A DNA stretch of 64,000 nt, taken from assembly GCF_013155335.1 (NCBI RefSeq), contig NZ_JABJQZ010000007.1, positions 51,626 to 115,625 on the forward strand, in the 5' to 3' direction. The DNA comes from Nocardioides sp. zg-1230. GTDB lineage: Bacteria > Actinomycetota > Actinomycetes > Propionibacteriales > Nocardioidaceae. The notes beneath the pieces are model-generated. The model was not told the DNA's origin. It saw only the letters and a program-made list of their open reading frames with translations, and made no database searches. The translations under genes and the position numbers were made by a program. Position 1 is the first letter of the stretch. Each line of letters starts with the position of its first letter. Shown here in pieces: positions 39,210-48,961 of this stretch.

Positions 39210-40234
39210 TCGGCGGGCCACCGGGTCACCACCTCCTTGGCGAGCTGGCGGTAGGCGTCGGCGCCGGTCGAGGACGAGGCGTAGGACGTGATGGGCTCGC
39301 CGGCGACGGTGGCGTCGGAGAACTTCACGGTGCGGCGGATGACGGTGTGGAAGACCTTGTCGCCCCATGCGGAGACCAGCCGCTCCATGACCTCGCGGCT
39401 GTGCAGCGTGCGACCGTCGAACATGGTGCCCAGGACGCCGTCGATCTCAAGCTTGGGGTTGAGCCGCTCGCGCACCTTGTCGATCGTCGTCTTGAGCAGC
39501 GCCACGCCGCGCAGCGCGAAGTACTCGCACTCCAGCGGCACGATGACGCCGTCGGAGGCGGTCAGCGCGTTGACGGTCAGCAGGCCGAGCGACGGCTGGC
39601 AGTCGATGAGGATGATGTCGTAGTGCTCGAGGGCCGGGGCGAGCACGCGCTGGAGCGTCTGCTCGCGCGCCACCTCGTGGACCAGCTGGACCTCGGCGGC
39701 GGAGAGGTCGATGTTGGAGGGCAGGAGGTCCATGCCCTCGATGCCGGAGGGGACCACGACCTCGTCGAGGGTGGTCTCGCGGTCCATCAGCAGGTTGTAG
39801 ATGGTCAGGTCCATCTCGTGCGGGTTGAGCCCGAGGCCCACCGAAAGCGAGCCCTGCGGGTCGAAGTCGACCAGCAGCACCTTGCGGCCGAACTCGGCCA
39901 GCGAGGCACCGAGGTTGATCGTGGTGGTGGTCTTGCCGACCCCGCCCTTCTGGTTGCACATCGAGATGACACGCGCGCCACCGTGCGAGGTCAGAGGAGC
40001 CGGGTCGGGGAACACCGGCATCGGGCGTCCGGTCGGGCCGAGGGGCTGCTCCTCCTCCAGGGTCGTCGTGGCACGCGTCTCGATCGGGCGCTCGAAGGGG
40101 ATCGGCTGGGTCACGGTCTGCTCGTCTCGCGGGGTCGGGCCGGGCTGGGGGGTCTGCTGCGGGTGCGGCGGTCGCACGAGGGGCGGCATCTGCGGGGCAC
40201 TGCTGCCCGTGTCGTGACCGGGGAATCCGCTCAT
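39206..40234 (-). CDS. ParA/Soj-family ATPase (scp-linked)
   Basis: The 342-residue protein has an N-terminal Pro/Gln/Thr-rich extension of about 85 residues, then the deviant Walker A MCNQKGGVGKTTTTINLGA, LLVDFDPQGSLSVGLG (Walker A'), IILIDCQPSLGLLTVNAL (Walker B) and VPLECEYFALRG. The ATG at 40232-40234 has GAGGAG six bases upstream. This is the scpAB-linked ParA paralog (as in Mycobacterium Rv1708), not necessarily the oriC-proximal one, since no parB is adjacent. Role in chromosome organisation is inferred. Confidence 0.92.
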   Translation of the reverse strand: MSGFPGHDTGSSAPQMPPLVRPPHPQQTPQPGPTPRDEQTVTQPIPFERPIETRATTTLEEEQPLGPTGRPMPVFPDPAPLTSHGGARVISMCNQKGGVGKTTTTINLGASLAEFGRKVLLVDFDPQGSLSVGLGLNPHEMDLTIYNLLMDRETTLDEVVVPSGIEGMDLLPSNIDLSAAEVQLVHEVAREQTLQRVLAPALEHYDIILIDCQPSLGLLTVNALTASDGVIVPLECEYFALRGVALLKTTIDKVRERLNPKLEIDGVLGTMFDGRTLHSREVMERLVSAWGDKVFHTVIRRTVKFSDATVAGEPITSYASSSTGADAYRQLAKEVVTRWPAE

Positions 40235-40416
40235 GTCTGCTCCTCGTGTGTGCATGCGTCGTGCATCGGCCTGGACCTCGATTCGACCACGCCGGACGCT
40301 ACGAACTTTGTCGACACGTCGACAGTTCCCGGCCCAATTCTCCGGATCGGTCCGGCTGCGCACCGCGCGGGACTCTACGCGCCCCCTGCCCCCCGCCGTC
40401 CGGGGGTCTGCCCGCC

Positions 40417-43014
40417 CTAGAGCCGCCGCATCGCGACCGTCGCCAGGACCAGCTCACCGGCGGAGTCCGTGGCGTCGCAGTCCACCACCGCCTCGATGAC
40501 CCAGTCGTGGTGGTCCTCGGGGTCGTGGATGGTCTGGCGTACGTCGCGCAGGCGGGCCGTGGTGCCCTCCTCGGCACCGACCGGCTCCCCGGTGCGCTCC
40601 TCCCCCACGACGAGCAGCTCGGGACCGCGGGCGTCGCCGTGGGTCAGCACCCGGTCGTGCTCGGCGTAGTAGTCCTCGAGCGCCGCGTCCCACACCGACC
40701 GCCCGACGACGACCTGCCGGGGCGGGTCGGTCCGGTCGGCGGCGGCCCGCTCGAGCCGGACCAGCCCGTCCAGGTCGTCGCGCGAGACCGCGTCGACGCG
40801 CGCCCACATCGCGTTGCGCAGCATCACCCGGAAGGGGCGCTCCTGCTTCGAGAGCGGACGCGGCGGTGGCGGCGGTTCGTGGTGCGCGACGGCCGACGAC
40901 GCGTGGTCAGGGTCCGACAGCGCCTCCCACTCGTCGAGCAGCGAGGAGTCGGTCTGGCGCACGGTCTCCCCCAGCCACTCGATGACGTCCTCGACCTCGG
41001 GGGCGCGGTGCGACTCGGGCACCGTCTGGCGCAGCGTGCGGTAGGCGTCGGTGAGGTAGCGCAGCACCAGCCCCTCGGACCGGGCGAGCTGGTAGCGGCT
41101 GACGAAGTCGGTGAACCCCATCCCCTGCTCCCACATCTCCCGCACCACCGACTTGGGGCCGAGCGCGTCGTCGGGGAGCCAGGGGTGCGTCTGCCGGTAG
41201 GTCTCGTAGAGGGCCTCGAGGAGCTCGTGCAGCGGCTGCGGCCAGGTGATCTCCTCGAGCAGCGCCATCCGCTCGTCGTACTCGATGCCGTCGGCCTTCA
41301 TCTCCCCGATGGCCACGCCGCGCGCGGCGTGCTGCTGCGCCATCAGGACCTGCCGGGGCGCCTCGAGGACCGCCTCGACCACGGAGACCACGTCGAGGCC
41401 GTAGGTCTCCGACTCCGGGTCGAGCACGTCGAAGGCGGCGAGCGCGAAGTGGGCGAGCGGCTGGTTGAGGGCGAAGTCGTCGGGGAGGTCGACGGTCAGC
41501 ACGAACCTGCGCCCGTGCTCGTCCGGCTCCTCGAGGCGGGTGACGATGCCGGTGCGCACCAGCGAGCGCCCCAGGCGCAGGGCGCGACGGGACAGGCGCA
41601 GCTGGCCGCGTCGCTCCTCGTGATTGTCGGTGAGCAGGCGCCGCATGACCGCGAAGGCATCCTCCTCGCGCGTCAGGACGTTGATGATCATGGAGTTGTC
41701 GACCTTCATCCGGCTCGTCAGCCGCTCCGGCACGCCGGCCACCAGCTTGTCGAAGGTCTGCTCGGTCCACACGACCGTGCCCTCGGGGGCCTTCTTGAGC
41801 TGCGCCTTCGACTTCTTCTTCCCCGCCGCGACCCGCGCGGCGGCCTTCGCCTTGGCCTGCTCGTTCTCGATGACGTGCTCGGGAGCCTGTACGACGACGT
41901 AGCCGGCGGTGTCGTAGCCCGCCCGGCCGGCCCGGCCGGCGATCTGCTGGAACTCCCGGGTCCGGAGCACCCGCTGCCGGCTGCCGTCGAACTTGGCCAG
42001 CCCGGTGAACAGCACGGTCCGGATCGGCACGTTGATCCCGACGCCCAGGGTGTCGGTGCCGCAGATGACGCGCAGCAACCCGGCCTGGGCGAGCGTCTCC
42101 ACGAGCCGGCGGTACTTCGGCAGCATGCCGGCGTGGTGGACGCCGATGCCGTTGCGCACGAGGCGCGACAGCGTCTTGCCGAAGCCTGCGCCGAAGCGGA
42201 ACGCGCCGATCCGCTCGGCGATCGCCTCCTTGTCGACCTTGCCCGGCGGGCGCCGCAGCAGGTTGGTGGCGTGCTCGACGGCTGCGGCCTGCGTGAAGTG
42301 GACGACGTACACCGGGTCCTGCCCAGTGGTGACCAGCTCCTCGAGCGTCTCGTCGAGCGGCTCCATGGACCACCGGAAGCTCAGCGGCACCGGACGCTCC
42401 GCGTCAGCGACGACGGCGGTGTCGCGGCCGGTGCGCCGCTTCAGGTCCTCCACGAAGAAGGAGACGTCGCCCAGCGTCGCCGACATCAGGAGGAACTGGG
42501 CGTCGACCAGCTCGAGCAGCGGCACCTGCCAGGCCCACCCGCGGTCGTGCTCGGAGTAGAAGTGGAACTCGTCCATCACGACGAGGCCCACGTCGGCCGA
42601 GCGACCCTCGCGCAGCGCGATGTTGGCCAGCACCTCGGCCGTGCAGCAGATGATCGGGGCGTCCGGGTTGACTGCGGCGTCACCGGTCAGCATCCCGACG
42701 TTGTCGGCGCCGAAGACCTCGATGAGCGCGAAGAACTTCTCGCTGACGAGCGCCTTGATCGGTGCGGTGTAGAAGCTGACCTCGTCGCGGGCGAGGGCAG
42801 CGACGTGGGCGCCGATCGCGACCATCGACTTCCCCGAGCCAGTCGGGGTCGCCAGGATCACGTGGTTGCCGCCGAGCAGCTCGATGACGGCCTCGTCCTG
42901 GTGCGGGTAGAGGTCGAGACCCTGGTCGCCCACCCAGCCGGTGAAGGCGTCGTAGACCGCGTCCGGGTCCGCACCCGTCGGGACCCGCGTGTCGAGGCGC
43001 ACTGGATCCGGCAT
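40417..43014 (-). CDS. SKI2-like DEAD/DEAH helicase with DUF3516
   Basis: This 865-residue helicase starts at ATG 43012-43014. RecA1 motifs are ILATPTGSGKSMVA (motif I), YTAPIKALVSEKF, VVMDEFHFYSEHDRG (II, DEFH) and LLMSATLGD (III). RecA2 has YVVHFTQAAAVEHAT, HHAGMLPKYRRLVE, GTDTLGVGINVPIRTVLFT and QIAGRAGRAGYD (VI). The C-terminal 400 residues correspond to DUF3516, common in actinobacterial members. It is probably an RNA helicase, but the substrate is unknown. It is divergent from the ABC genes. Confidence 0.9.
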   Translation of the reverse strand: MPDPVRLDTRVPTGADPDAVYDAFTGWVGDQGLDLYPHQDEAVIELLGGNHVILATPTGSGKSMVAIGAHVAALARDEVSFYTAPIKALVSEKFFALIEVFGADNVGMLTGDAAVNPDAPIICCTAEVLANIALREGRSADVGLVVMDEFHFYSEHDRGWAWQVPLLELVDAQFLLMSATLGDVSFFVEDLKRRTGRDTAVVADAERPVPLSFRWSMEPLDETLEELVTTGQDPVYVVHFTQAAAVEHATNLLRRPPGKVDKEAIAERIGAFRFGAGFGKTLSRLVRNGIGVHHAGMLPKYRRLVETLAQAGLLRVICGTDTLGVGINVPIRTVLFTGLAKFDGSRQRVLRTREFQQIAGRAGRAGYDTAGYVVVQAPEHVIENEQAKAKAAARVAAGKKKSKAQLKKAPEGTVVWTEQTFDKLVAGVPERLTSRMKVDNSMIINVLTREEDAFAVMRRLLTDNHEERRGQLRLSRRALRLGRSLVRTGIVTRLEEPDEHGRRFVLTVDLPDDFALNQPLAHFALAAFDVLDPESETYGLDVVSVVEAVLEAPRQVLMAQQHAARGVAIGEMKADGIEYDERMALLEEITWPQPLHELLEALYETYRQTHPWLPDDALGPKSVVREMWEQGMGFTDFVSRYQLARSEGLVLRYLTDAYRTLRQTVPESHRAPEVEDVIEWLGETVRQTDSSLLDEWEALSDPDHASSAVAHHEPPPPPRPLSKQERPFRVMLRNAMWARVDAVSRDDLDGLVRLERAAADRTDPPRQVVVGRSVWDAALEDYYAEHDRVLTHGDARGPELLVVGEERTGEPVGAEEGTTARLRDVRQTIHDPEDHHDWVIEAVVDCDATDSAGELVLATVAMRRL

Positions 43015-43097
43015 GCGTCGATCCAACCATCCGCGGGTTTCAGCGCGGCAGCCGCCGTGCAACCACGCTGAAACCGGGGTCGGGGAGCGTTCCTCCC

Positions 43098-44108
43098 ATG
43101 ACCACACATCCACAGCTCGCCGTCCGGGCCTCCGGGCTCGTCAAGCGGTTCGGTGACCAGCGTGCCGTCGACGGGATCGACCTCGAGGTCCACCGTGGTG
43201 AGGTGTTCGGCGTCCTCGGGCCCAACGGTGCGGGCAAGACGACGATGCTGCGCATGCTCGCGACCCTGCTCCACATCGACGAGGGCGAGGCCGAGCTCTT
43301 CGGGCGCGACGTCCGCACCGAGCCGCATGCCGTACGCCGGCTCCTGGGCGTCACCGGGCAGTACGCCTCGGTCGACGAGAACCTCACGGCGTCGGAGAAC
43401 CTCTGGCTCTTCGCGCGCCTGCAGGGCCTTGGCCGCACCGAGGCCCGCACCCGGGGCGCCGAGCTGCTCGAGCAGTTCGACCTCACCGAGGCGGCGAGGA
43501 AGCCCATCTCCGCCTTCTCGGGCGGCATGCGTCGTCGTCTCGACCTCGCCGCCAGCCTGCTGACCCGGCCGCCGCTGATCTTCCTCGACGAGCCGACCAC
43601 CGGGCTCGACCCCCGCACCCGCGGCCAGATGTGGGACACCATCCGTGACCTCGTCCGCACCGGGTGCACGGTCCTGCTCACCACGCAGTACCTCGACGAG
43701 GCCGACCAGCTCGCCGACCGCATCGCCGTCATCGACCGCGGCCGCAAGGTCGCCGAGGGCACCGCGGACGAGCTCAAGTCGTCGGTCGGCCAGTCCACGC
43801 TGCAGCTGCAGCTGGCAGATCCCGGTGACCTGACGCTCGTGGCGGGCGAGGCTCGGCGACTGGTCGGTGAGGACGCCGTCCTGACCCCCGAGGCGCGGCG
43901 CGTCAACGTGCCGCTGGCTCGCACCGACCAGGCCGTCGACGTCCTGGTCGCCCTGCGGGACCGCAGTGTCGCGATCGAGTCGGTGACCGTGCAGAAGCCG
44001 TCGCTCGACGAGGTCTTCCTCGCCCTGACCGGCCACGACACCCACGACACCGACGACGCCACCGCGCCGGCCGGCGTCGACGACCTGCAGATGGAGGACG
44101 CCCGATGA
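43098..44108 (+). CDS. ABC transporter ATP-binding protein (DrrA-like)
   Basis: The 336-residue ATPase has Walker A GPNGAGKTTMLRML, the Q-loop VTGQYASVDENLT, signature FSGGMRRRLDLAASLL, Walker B PPLIFLDEPTTGLDP and H-loop TTQYLDEADQLADR. The C-terminal regulatory part (residues 220-315) resembles daunorubicin-resistance type exporters. It overlaps the permease gene by ATGA. It probably powers drug or lipid export. The ligand is unknown. No regulator is on the same strand; an AfsR-like gene faces it. Confidence 0.93.
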   Translation: MTTHPQLAVRASGLVKRFGDQRAVDGIDLEVHRGEVFGVLGPNGAGKTTMLRMLATLLHIDEGEAELFGRDVRTEPHAVRRLLGVTGQYASVDENLTASENLWLFARLQGLGRTEARTRGAELLEQFDLTEAARKPISAFSGGMRRRLDLAASLLTRPPLIFLDEPTTGLDPRTRGQMWDTIRDLVRTGCTVLLTTQYLDEADQLADRIAVIDRGRKVAEGTADELKSSVGQSTLQLQLADPGDLTLVAGEARRLVGEDAVLTPEARRVNVPLARTDQAVDVLVALRDRSVAIESVTVQKPSLDEVFLALTGHDTHDTDDATAPAGVDDLQMEDAR

Positions 44109-44917
44109 GCGCCATGACCGTCACCGACCCCGCCGATGTCGGCACCGGCCGCGTCGGCCTGACCGACACCCTCAGCCAGACGCTCACCCTGGCATGGCGG
44201 GCGACGATGAAGATGCGCCGCAGCATGGAGGTGATGTTCGACGTCACCATCCAGCCGCTGGTCTTCACCGGGATGTTCGCCTACATCTTCGGCGGGGCCA
44301 TCTCGGGAGACGTGGAGAGCTACCTGCCCTGGATCATCCCCGGGCTCATCGGCCAGACCGTGCTGACGGCGTGCGTCGCCACCGGCGTCCAGCTCCGCAC
44401 CGACATGGACACCGGCGTGTTCGACCGTTTCAAGGTGCTGCCGATCTCGCGCATCGCCCCCCTGGCCGGACCGATGGTGGCCGACCTGCTGCGTTACTTC
44501 ATCGCGTCCGTGCTCACCTTCGCAGTCGGCATCGCGATCGGCTACCGGCCCGGCGGCGGGGTCCTCGGCGTGGCCGGGGCCGTCGTCCTGGCCATGCTGG
44601 CCGGGTGGTCCCTGGCGTGGATCTTCACGCTGTTCGGGATCGTCGGCCGCAACGCGCAGGCCGTCCAGGGCATCTCCCTGCTGGTGATGTTCCCCCTGAC
44701 CTTCCTGTCCAACGCCTTCGTCCCGACCGAGACGATGCCCGACGGCTTGCGGGCGTTCGCCGAGGTCAACCCTGTCTCGCTGGTGATCACCGCGATCCGC
44801 GACCTCGCCAACGACGGGGCCGTCACGGCCGACGTCGGCTGGGCGCTTCTCGGGTGCGGCGTCGTCATCGCCGTCTTCGCCCCGCTCTCGGTGCGGGCGT
44901 TCAACCGGCGGATGTGA
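44105..44917 (+). CDS. ABC-2 type permease (DrrB-like)
   Basis: This 270-residue membrane protein begins with a short cytosolic segment (TLSQTLTLAWRATMKMRRSMEVMFD) and has about six membrane helices (for example PLVFTGMFAYIFGGAI, YFIASVLTFAVGIAIGY, VAGAVVLAMLAGWSLAWIFTLFG, LLVMFPLTFLSNAFVP, WALLGCGVVIAVFAPL). The ABC-2 signature FLSNAFVPTETMP is present. It pairs with the upstream ATPase. Its 3' end overlaps that of the convergent regulator by 17 bases. Confidence 0.93.
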   Translation: MSAMTVTDPADVGTGRVGLTDTLSQTLTLAWRATMKMRRSMEVMFDVTIQPLVFTGMFAYIFGGAISGDVESYLPWIIPGLIGQTVLTACVATGVQLRTDMDTGVFDRFKVLPISRIAPLAGPMVADLLRYFIASVLTFAVGIAIGYRPGGGVLGVAGAVVLAMLAGWSLAWIFTLFGIVGRNAQAVQGISLLVMFPLTFLSNAFVPTETMPDGLRAFAEVNPVSLVITAIRDLANDGAVTADVGWALLGCGVVIAVFAPLSVRAFNRRM

Positions 44918-47900
44918 CGCGCCAGGCGCGCCGCAGGCGGTCCACCGTCGCGGCCGCACCCGGCAGCAGCTCCGGGCCCGGCCGCTCGGCCAGCCCCTCG
45001 ACGAGCGGGCCGAGGCGGCCGGGCTCGACCGCGTCGGCGAGGGCCGCCATGGGCTCCCAGGCCATCACCGGCATGCTGCGGTTGTAGGCCCAGCGGTGCG
45101 CGACGGCCAGGAGGTGCACGCCGTCCACGTGCTGCTCCGGGGGCCCGAACCTGAGCATCCAGCCGGCCAGCGCCACCAGCAGCACCCCGTTCAGTGGCAG
45201 GTCGGTGAACCACAGCGTGCCCTCGGGCGTCCGTCCGGCGGGTCCGGCGACGAGGTCGCGGAGCTCGTCGGCACGGGCGTCCGGCGACCTGGTGCCGTAG
45301 CGGACCCGGCTGACCAGGGCCGCCGACGCCGCCAGCGCCACCCACGGCGAGCCGGCCGGCCCTCCGCCCATCGTGTCGCCGTCGGTGACCAGGTCGACGA
45401 TCTCGTCGTAGCGACGGATGGCCCCGGCGTGGTCACCCCGCGCGAGGGCGAGCTCGGCCTGGGCGGTCTGCCACGTCAGCCGAGCGCCGACCTGGGCGGT
45501 CTCGCCGTCGGGCGGACCGAACCGTGCGAGGAGAGCCTCCGCCTGGTCCACGTCGCCGTCCAGCAACGGCGCGATGGCGGTCGCGACCTGGAGGCTGTAG
45601 GCGTCGGTCGTCGAGTGGATGCGTTCCAGCAGCGGCCACGCGACTCCCGCGTGACGCGCTGCCCGGTGGTGGTCCCCGATGACCATCGCCAGCTGGCTGA
45701 GCTCGGCGTGGAGCGAGGCATGGAGGTAGGGCGGGAGCGGACCGTCCAGGGCTGCCTCGGCGTACGCTCTCGCAGCGGCGACGTCGCCGTCGTTCTCCGC
45801 CACGATCGCTGCCCACAGCAGCAGGGCGCCCGCCATCCCCGGCACCGACTGCTGCGCGGCGACCTCGGCGAGACGTTCCGCAACGGGTCCGCCGGCGATG
45901 TGGACCGTGTGGCCGATCAGCCCCCACGGGCCCGTCGGCCGCTCCCCCTGCAGGAGCAGCTCGCGGAGGCCGCCGAGGTCCGCGCCCGGCATCCAGCTGA
46001 GGTGCACCATCAGCACACCGGCGGCCTCGTGGGCGTGCGACCACAGGTCCGGCGGGACCTCCCAACCGGACAGCAGCTCCGACGCTGCGTCGCAGACCGC
46101 GAACACCCGGGGCTGGTCGCCGGTCACGGTCCAGAGGCTGCCGAGGAGCGCCACGAGCCGGGCCACCATCTCGCGGTCACCGCTGGAGAGGGCGTGCCGG
46201 AGCACGTCGGTGAGGTTGTTCTGGTCACGCACGAGCACGTCCACGAGCGCGACCTGGTCGTCGCTGACGACGAGGTCCTGGCAGCGCTCGGCAAGGTCTC
46301 GGGCCCATCTGCGCTGTGCCTCGGCGGCGGCGACCTCCTCGCCGCTGCGGACCAGTTGCGCGGCGGCGTACTCACGGATCGTCTCGAGCGCCCGGAAGCG
46401 CGCAGTGCCCTCGTCCTCGGTGACGACCAGCAGCGACTGCTCGACAAGGGCGTCGACGAGGTCGGGCCCGTCGCGTCCCAGCACCGCCAGCGCGGTCGCC
46501 CTCTCGAACCCGTCCTGGAACACCGAGAGCCACGCCAGTGCGCGCTGCTCGTCACTGGTCAGCAGGTCCCACGACCACGCGATCACCGCCTCGAGCGTCC
46601 GGTGGCGGTCGGGCCTGGTGCGGTCGCGGCTGCGGAGGGCGGCGAACCGGTCGTCGAGCGCGGTGGCCACCTCGGCGAGCGTCATCGTGCGCACGCGAGC
46701 AGCAGCCAGCTCGACGGCGAGCGGCAGACCGTCGAGCCGGTCGACCACGTCGCGGAGCGCAGCGGGCTCGAGCACGGCGTCGGGCCGCGTGGCAGAGGCT
46801 CGCTGCACGAACAACGCGGCCGCATCGGCCGGTGAGAGCTGGGTGAGCGGGACCACGCGCTCCGCCGCCAGCCGCAGCGGCGCGCGGCTCGTCGTCAGCA
46901 CCTGGAGGTCGCGGGTGGTCGCGAGCAGGAACGCGACCAGCGCCGCCACGGGCTCGAGGACGTGCTCGCAGTTGTCGAGCACCAGGAGCGTCGGTCCGGC
47001 GTCGAGCTCCTGTGCCAGCCGGCTGCGCACGTCGGCCTGCTGGGCCGGTGTGAGCGCCAGTCTCGTGGTCACGGAGCCGCGGATCCCGAGGGCCGCACCC
47101 ACGGCGACGACGACGTCGTCACCCGCACCCACGCCGACGAGCTCGACCACGTGCACGTGCGGCAGCACCGATTCGCGCGCCAGCACATGGGCGATGCTGG
47201 TCTTGCCGATGCCGCCGGGCCCGAGCACGGTCACCAACCGGGACGACGCGAGGGCCGAGCGCAGCTGGTCGAGGTCCCGGTCGCGGCCCAGGAGCCCGGC
47301 CGCGTCCCACCTCACGCCGGTGCGCACCGGGTCGTCGGCCGACAGCAGCTCGGCGTGCAGCCGCTGGAGAGCAGGCTCCGGGTCCACACCGAGTCGTTCA
47401 GCAAGGTCCGCCCGGTAGTGCTCGTAGCGCGCCAGCGCCGTGGCCGGTCCGGCGGTCGCCGCCTCGGCACGCAGCAACGCGAGCAGGACCTCACCGTCGT
47501 CGGGCCGCCGCTCGTGGGCGGCCGCCAGGTCTTCGAGCGCCTCGGTGTGCCGGCCGAGCCGGACAGCCGCCAGCGCGGCGACCTCGCGTGCCGTCGTACG
47601 TCGTCGCGCGGCCGCCGTCCGCAGGTCGGCCAGCGGTCCGGAGTCGGCGACGCCGACGTCGACGGCCGCTGTCGCAGACGCCAGCCGCAACGCCTCGGCC
47701 GCGTCACCGGACGCCAGAGCCGCACGGGCGGCGGCGAGGTGGGCCAGCTGCAGCCGCGCGTCGACGTCCTCGTCGGCCAGACCGAGCCGGTAGCCACCCT
47801 CGACCCGCTCGATCGCGCTCGGCGTGGTGGCCGAACGGGTGCGCGACACCAGGACCTGGAGCGCCTTGGCGGGATGCACGGGTTCGGCGTCGGGCCAGAT

Positions 47901-48026
47901 CTCCCGCACGAGGCGGCCGTCCGTGGCTCCCGCGGTCTGCTCGGCGAGCACGGCGAGCAGCGCAGCCACCCGCGCGCCGGGCAGCGGGGCGTGGTCCCAC
48001 GAGACCTCGTCGAGCAGCCGCAGCAC
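44901..48026 (-). CDS. AfsR-like multidomain transcriptional regulator (winged helix, BTAD, NB-ARC)
   Basis: The 1041-residue protein starts at GTG 48024-48026, two bases after the xerD stop. Residues about 1-75 resemble an OmpR-type winged helix (ARVAALLAVLAEQ, RLVREIWPDAEPVHPAKALQVLVSRTR). Residues 80-235 form a BTAD (ELLSADDPVRTG ends it). From about 250 there is an NB-ARC ATPase with LVTVLGPGGIGKTSIAHVLA (P-loop) and TLLVLDNCEHVLEP (Walker B), then DGLPLAVELAAARV. The C-terminal half is TPR-like helices. It senses an unknown signal, and the facing ABC exporter is a possible target. Confidence 0.9.
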   Translation of the reverse strand: MLRLLDEVSWDHAPLPGARVAALLAVLAEQTAGATDGRLVREIWPDAEPVHPAKALQVLVSRTRSATTPSAIERVEGGYRLGLADEDVDARLQLAHLAAARAALASGDAAEALRLASATAAVDVGVADSGPLADLRTAAARRRTTAREVAALAAVRLGRHTEALEDLAAAHERRPDDGEVLLALLRAEAATAGPATALARYEHYRADLAERLGVDPEPALQRLHAELLSADDPVRTGVRWDAAGLLGRDRDLDQLRSALASSRLVTVLGPGGIGKTSIAHVLARESVLPHVHVVELVGVGAGDDVVVAVGAALGIRGSVTTRLALTPAQQADVRSRLAQELDAGPTLLVLDNCEHVLEPVAALVAFLLATTRDLQVLTTSRAPLRLAAERVVPLTQLSPADAAALFVQRASATRPDAVLEPAALRDVVDRLDGLPLAVELAAARVRTMTLAEVATALDDRFAALRSRDRTRPDRHRTLEAVIAWSWDLLTSDEQRALAWLSVFQDGFERATALAVLGRDGPDLVDALVEQSLLVVTEDEGTARFRALETIREYAAAQLVRSGEEVAAAEAQRRWARDLAERCQDLVVSDDQVALVDVLVRDQNNLTDVLRHALSSGDREMVARLVALLGSLWTVTGDQPRVFAVCDAASELLSGWEVPPDLWSHAHEAAGVLMVHLSWMPGADLGGLRELLLQGERPTGPWGLIGHTVHIAGGPVAERLAEVAAQQSVPGMAGALLLWAAIVAENDGDVAAARAYAEAALDGPLPPYLHASLHAELSQLAMVIGDHHRAARHAGVAWPLLERIHSTTDAYSLQVATAIAPLLDGDVDQAEALLARFGPPDGETAQVGARLTWQTAQAELALARGDHAGAIRRYDEIVDLVTDGDTMGGGPAGSPWVALAASAALVSRVRYGTRSPDARADELRDLVAGPAGRTPEGTLWFTDLPLNGVLLVALAGWMLRFGPPEQHVDGVHLLAVAHRWAYNRSMPVMAWEPMAALADAVEPGRLGPLVEGLAERPGPELLPGAAATVDRLRRAWRVTSAG

Positions 48027-48028
48027 GG

Positions 48029-48961
48029 CTACTCCCGGGCCCGCGGGTGCGCCGTGGCGAAGACCTCGCGCAGGTTGTCGACGGTGACGAGGGTGTAGAC
48101 CTGCGTGGTGGTGACCGACGCGTGGCCCAGCAGCTCCTGGACGACGCGCACGTCGGCGCCGCCGTCCAGCAGGTGGGTGGCGAACGAGTGCCGCAGCGTG
48201 TGCGGCGACACCGACGCCGTGACGCCGGCCCGGTCGGCCGCCTTGACCAGCACCGCCCACGCGCTCTGCCGCGACAGCCGGCCGCCGCGCGAGTTGAGGA
48301 ACATCGCCGGGCCGCCCTTCCCGGCACCGACCAGCTCGGGCCGCGCGCGGGTGAGGTAGGCCGCCACGGCGTCGCGGGCGTAGCCGCCGACCGGCACCAG
48401 GCGCTCCTTGCCACCCTTGCCGCGCAGCAGCACGGTGCCGTCGACCTGGTCGAGGTCGTCGATGTCGAGACCGACGGCCTCGGAGATCCGGGCACCCGTG
48501 CCGTAGAGCAGCTCGAGCAGCGCCCGGTCGCGCAGGGCGAGGACGGTGTCGGGGGCGCCCGCTGCGTCGAGGATCGCTTCCACGTCGGAGAGCGGCAGCG
48601 CCTTCGGCAGCCGCTTGGCCGGGGTCGGCGGCTTGACGGCGGCAGCCGGGTCCGCCACGGCCAGCCCGTCGGCGACCGCGAACTTGTGGAAGCCGCGCAC
48701 CGCGACCACGGTCCGCGCGGCCGAGGTCGCGCTCAGCGGCGGGTGGGCCTCGCTGCCCTCGCGCAGGCTGACCAGGAACGCGGCCACCGTCGCCTCGGTG
48801 ACCGCGTCCAGGTCGTCGATGCCCTGACTGCTCAGGAACTCGTCGTAGCGCGCGAGGTCACGCCGGTAGGAGCTGAGCGTGTTGACCGCCAGTCCGCGCT
48901 CGACCGCCAGGTGGTCGAGATAGGTGCGGACCGCGCGGTCCACCCTCGCCCCGGAGCTCAC
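48029..48961 (-). CDS. xerD: Site-specific tyrosine recombinase XerD
   Basis: This 310-residue recombinase has an N-terminal SAM-like domain (YLDHLAVERGLAVNTLSSYRRDL). All catalytic residues are visible: Arg in GTGARISEAVG, Lys in RGKGGKERLVPV, HTLRHSFATHLL (H-x2-R), LGHASVTTTQVY (His and the nucleophilic Tyr). It resolves chromosome dimers with XerC at dif. GTG start overlaps the ald stop by 4 bases. Its place between ald/NUDIX/pyrG and parA/scp matches the mycobacterial order. Confidence 0.93.
   Translation of the reverse strand: MSSGARVDRAVRTYLDHLAVERGLAVNTLSSYRRDLARYDEFLSSQGIDDLDAVTEATVAAFLVSLREGSEAHPPLSATSAARTVVAVRGFHKFAVADGLAVADPAAAVKPPTPAKRLPKALPLSDVEAILDAAGAPDTVLALRDRALLELLYGTGARISEAVGLDIDDLDQVDGTVLLRGKGGKERLVPVGGYARDAVAAYLTRARPELVGAGKGGPAMFLNSRGGRLSRQSAWAVLVKAADRAGVTASVSPHTLRHSFATHLLDGGADVRVVQELLGHASVTTTQVYTLVTVDNLREVFATAHPRARE

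Noticed and set aside
45096..47418. Two plus-strand frames of 500-580 residues opposite the AfsR-like gene
   Set aside because: Antisense shadows. The minus strand has a full winged-helix, BTAD and NB-ARC layout.
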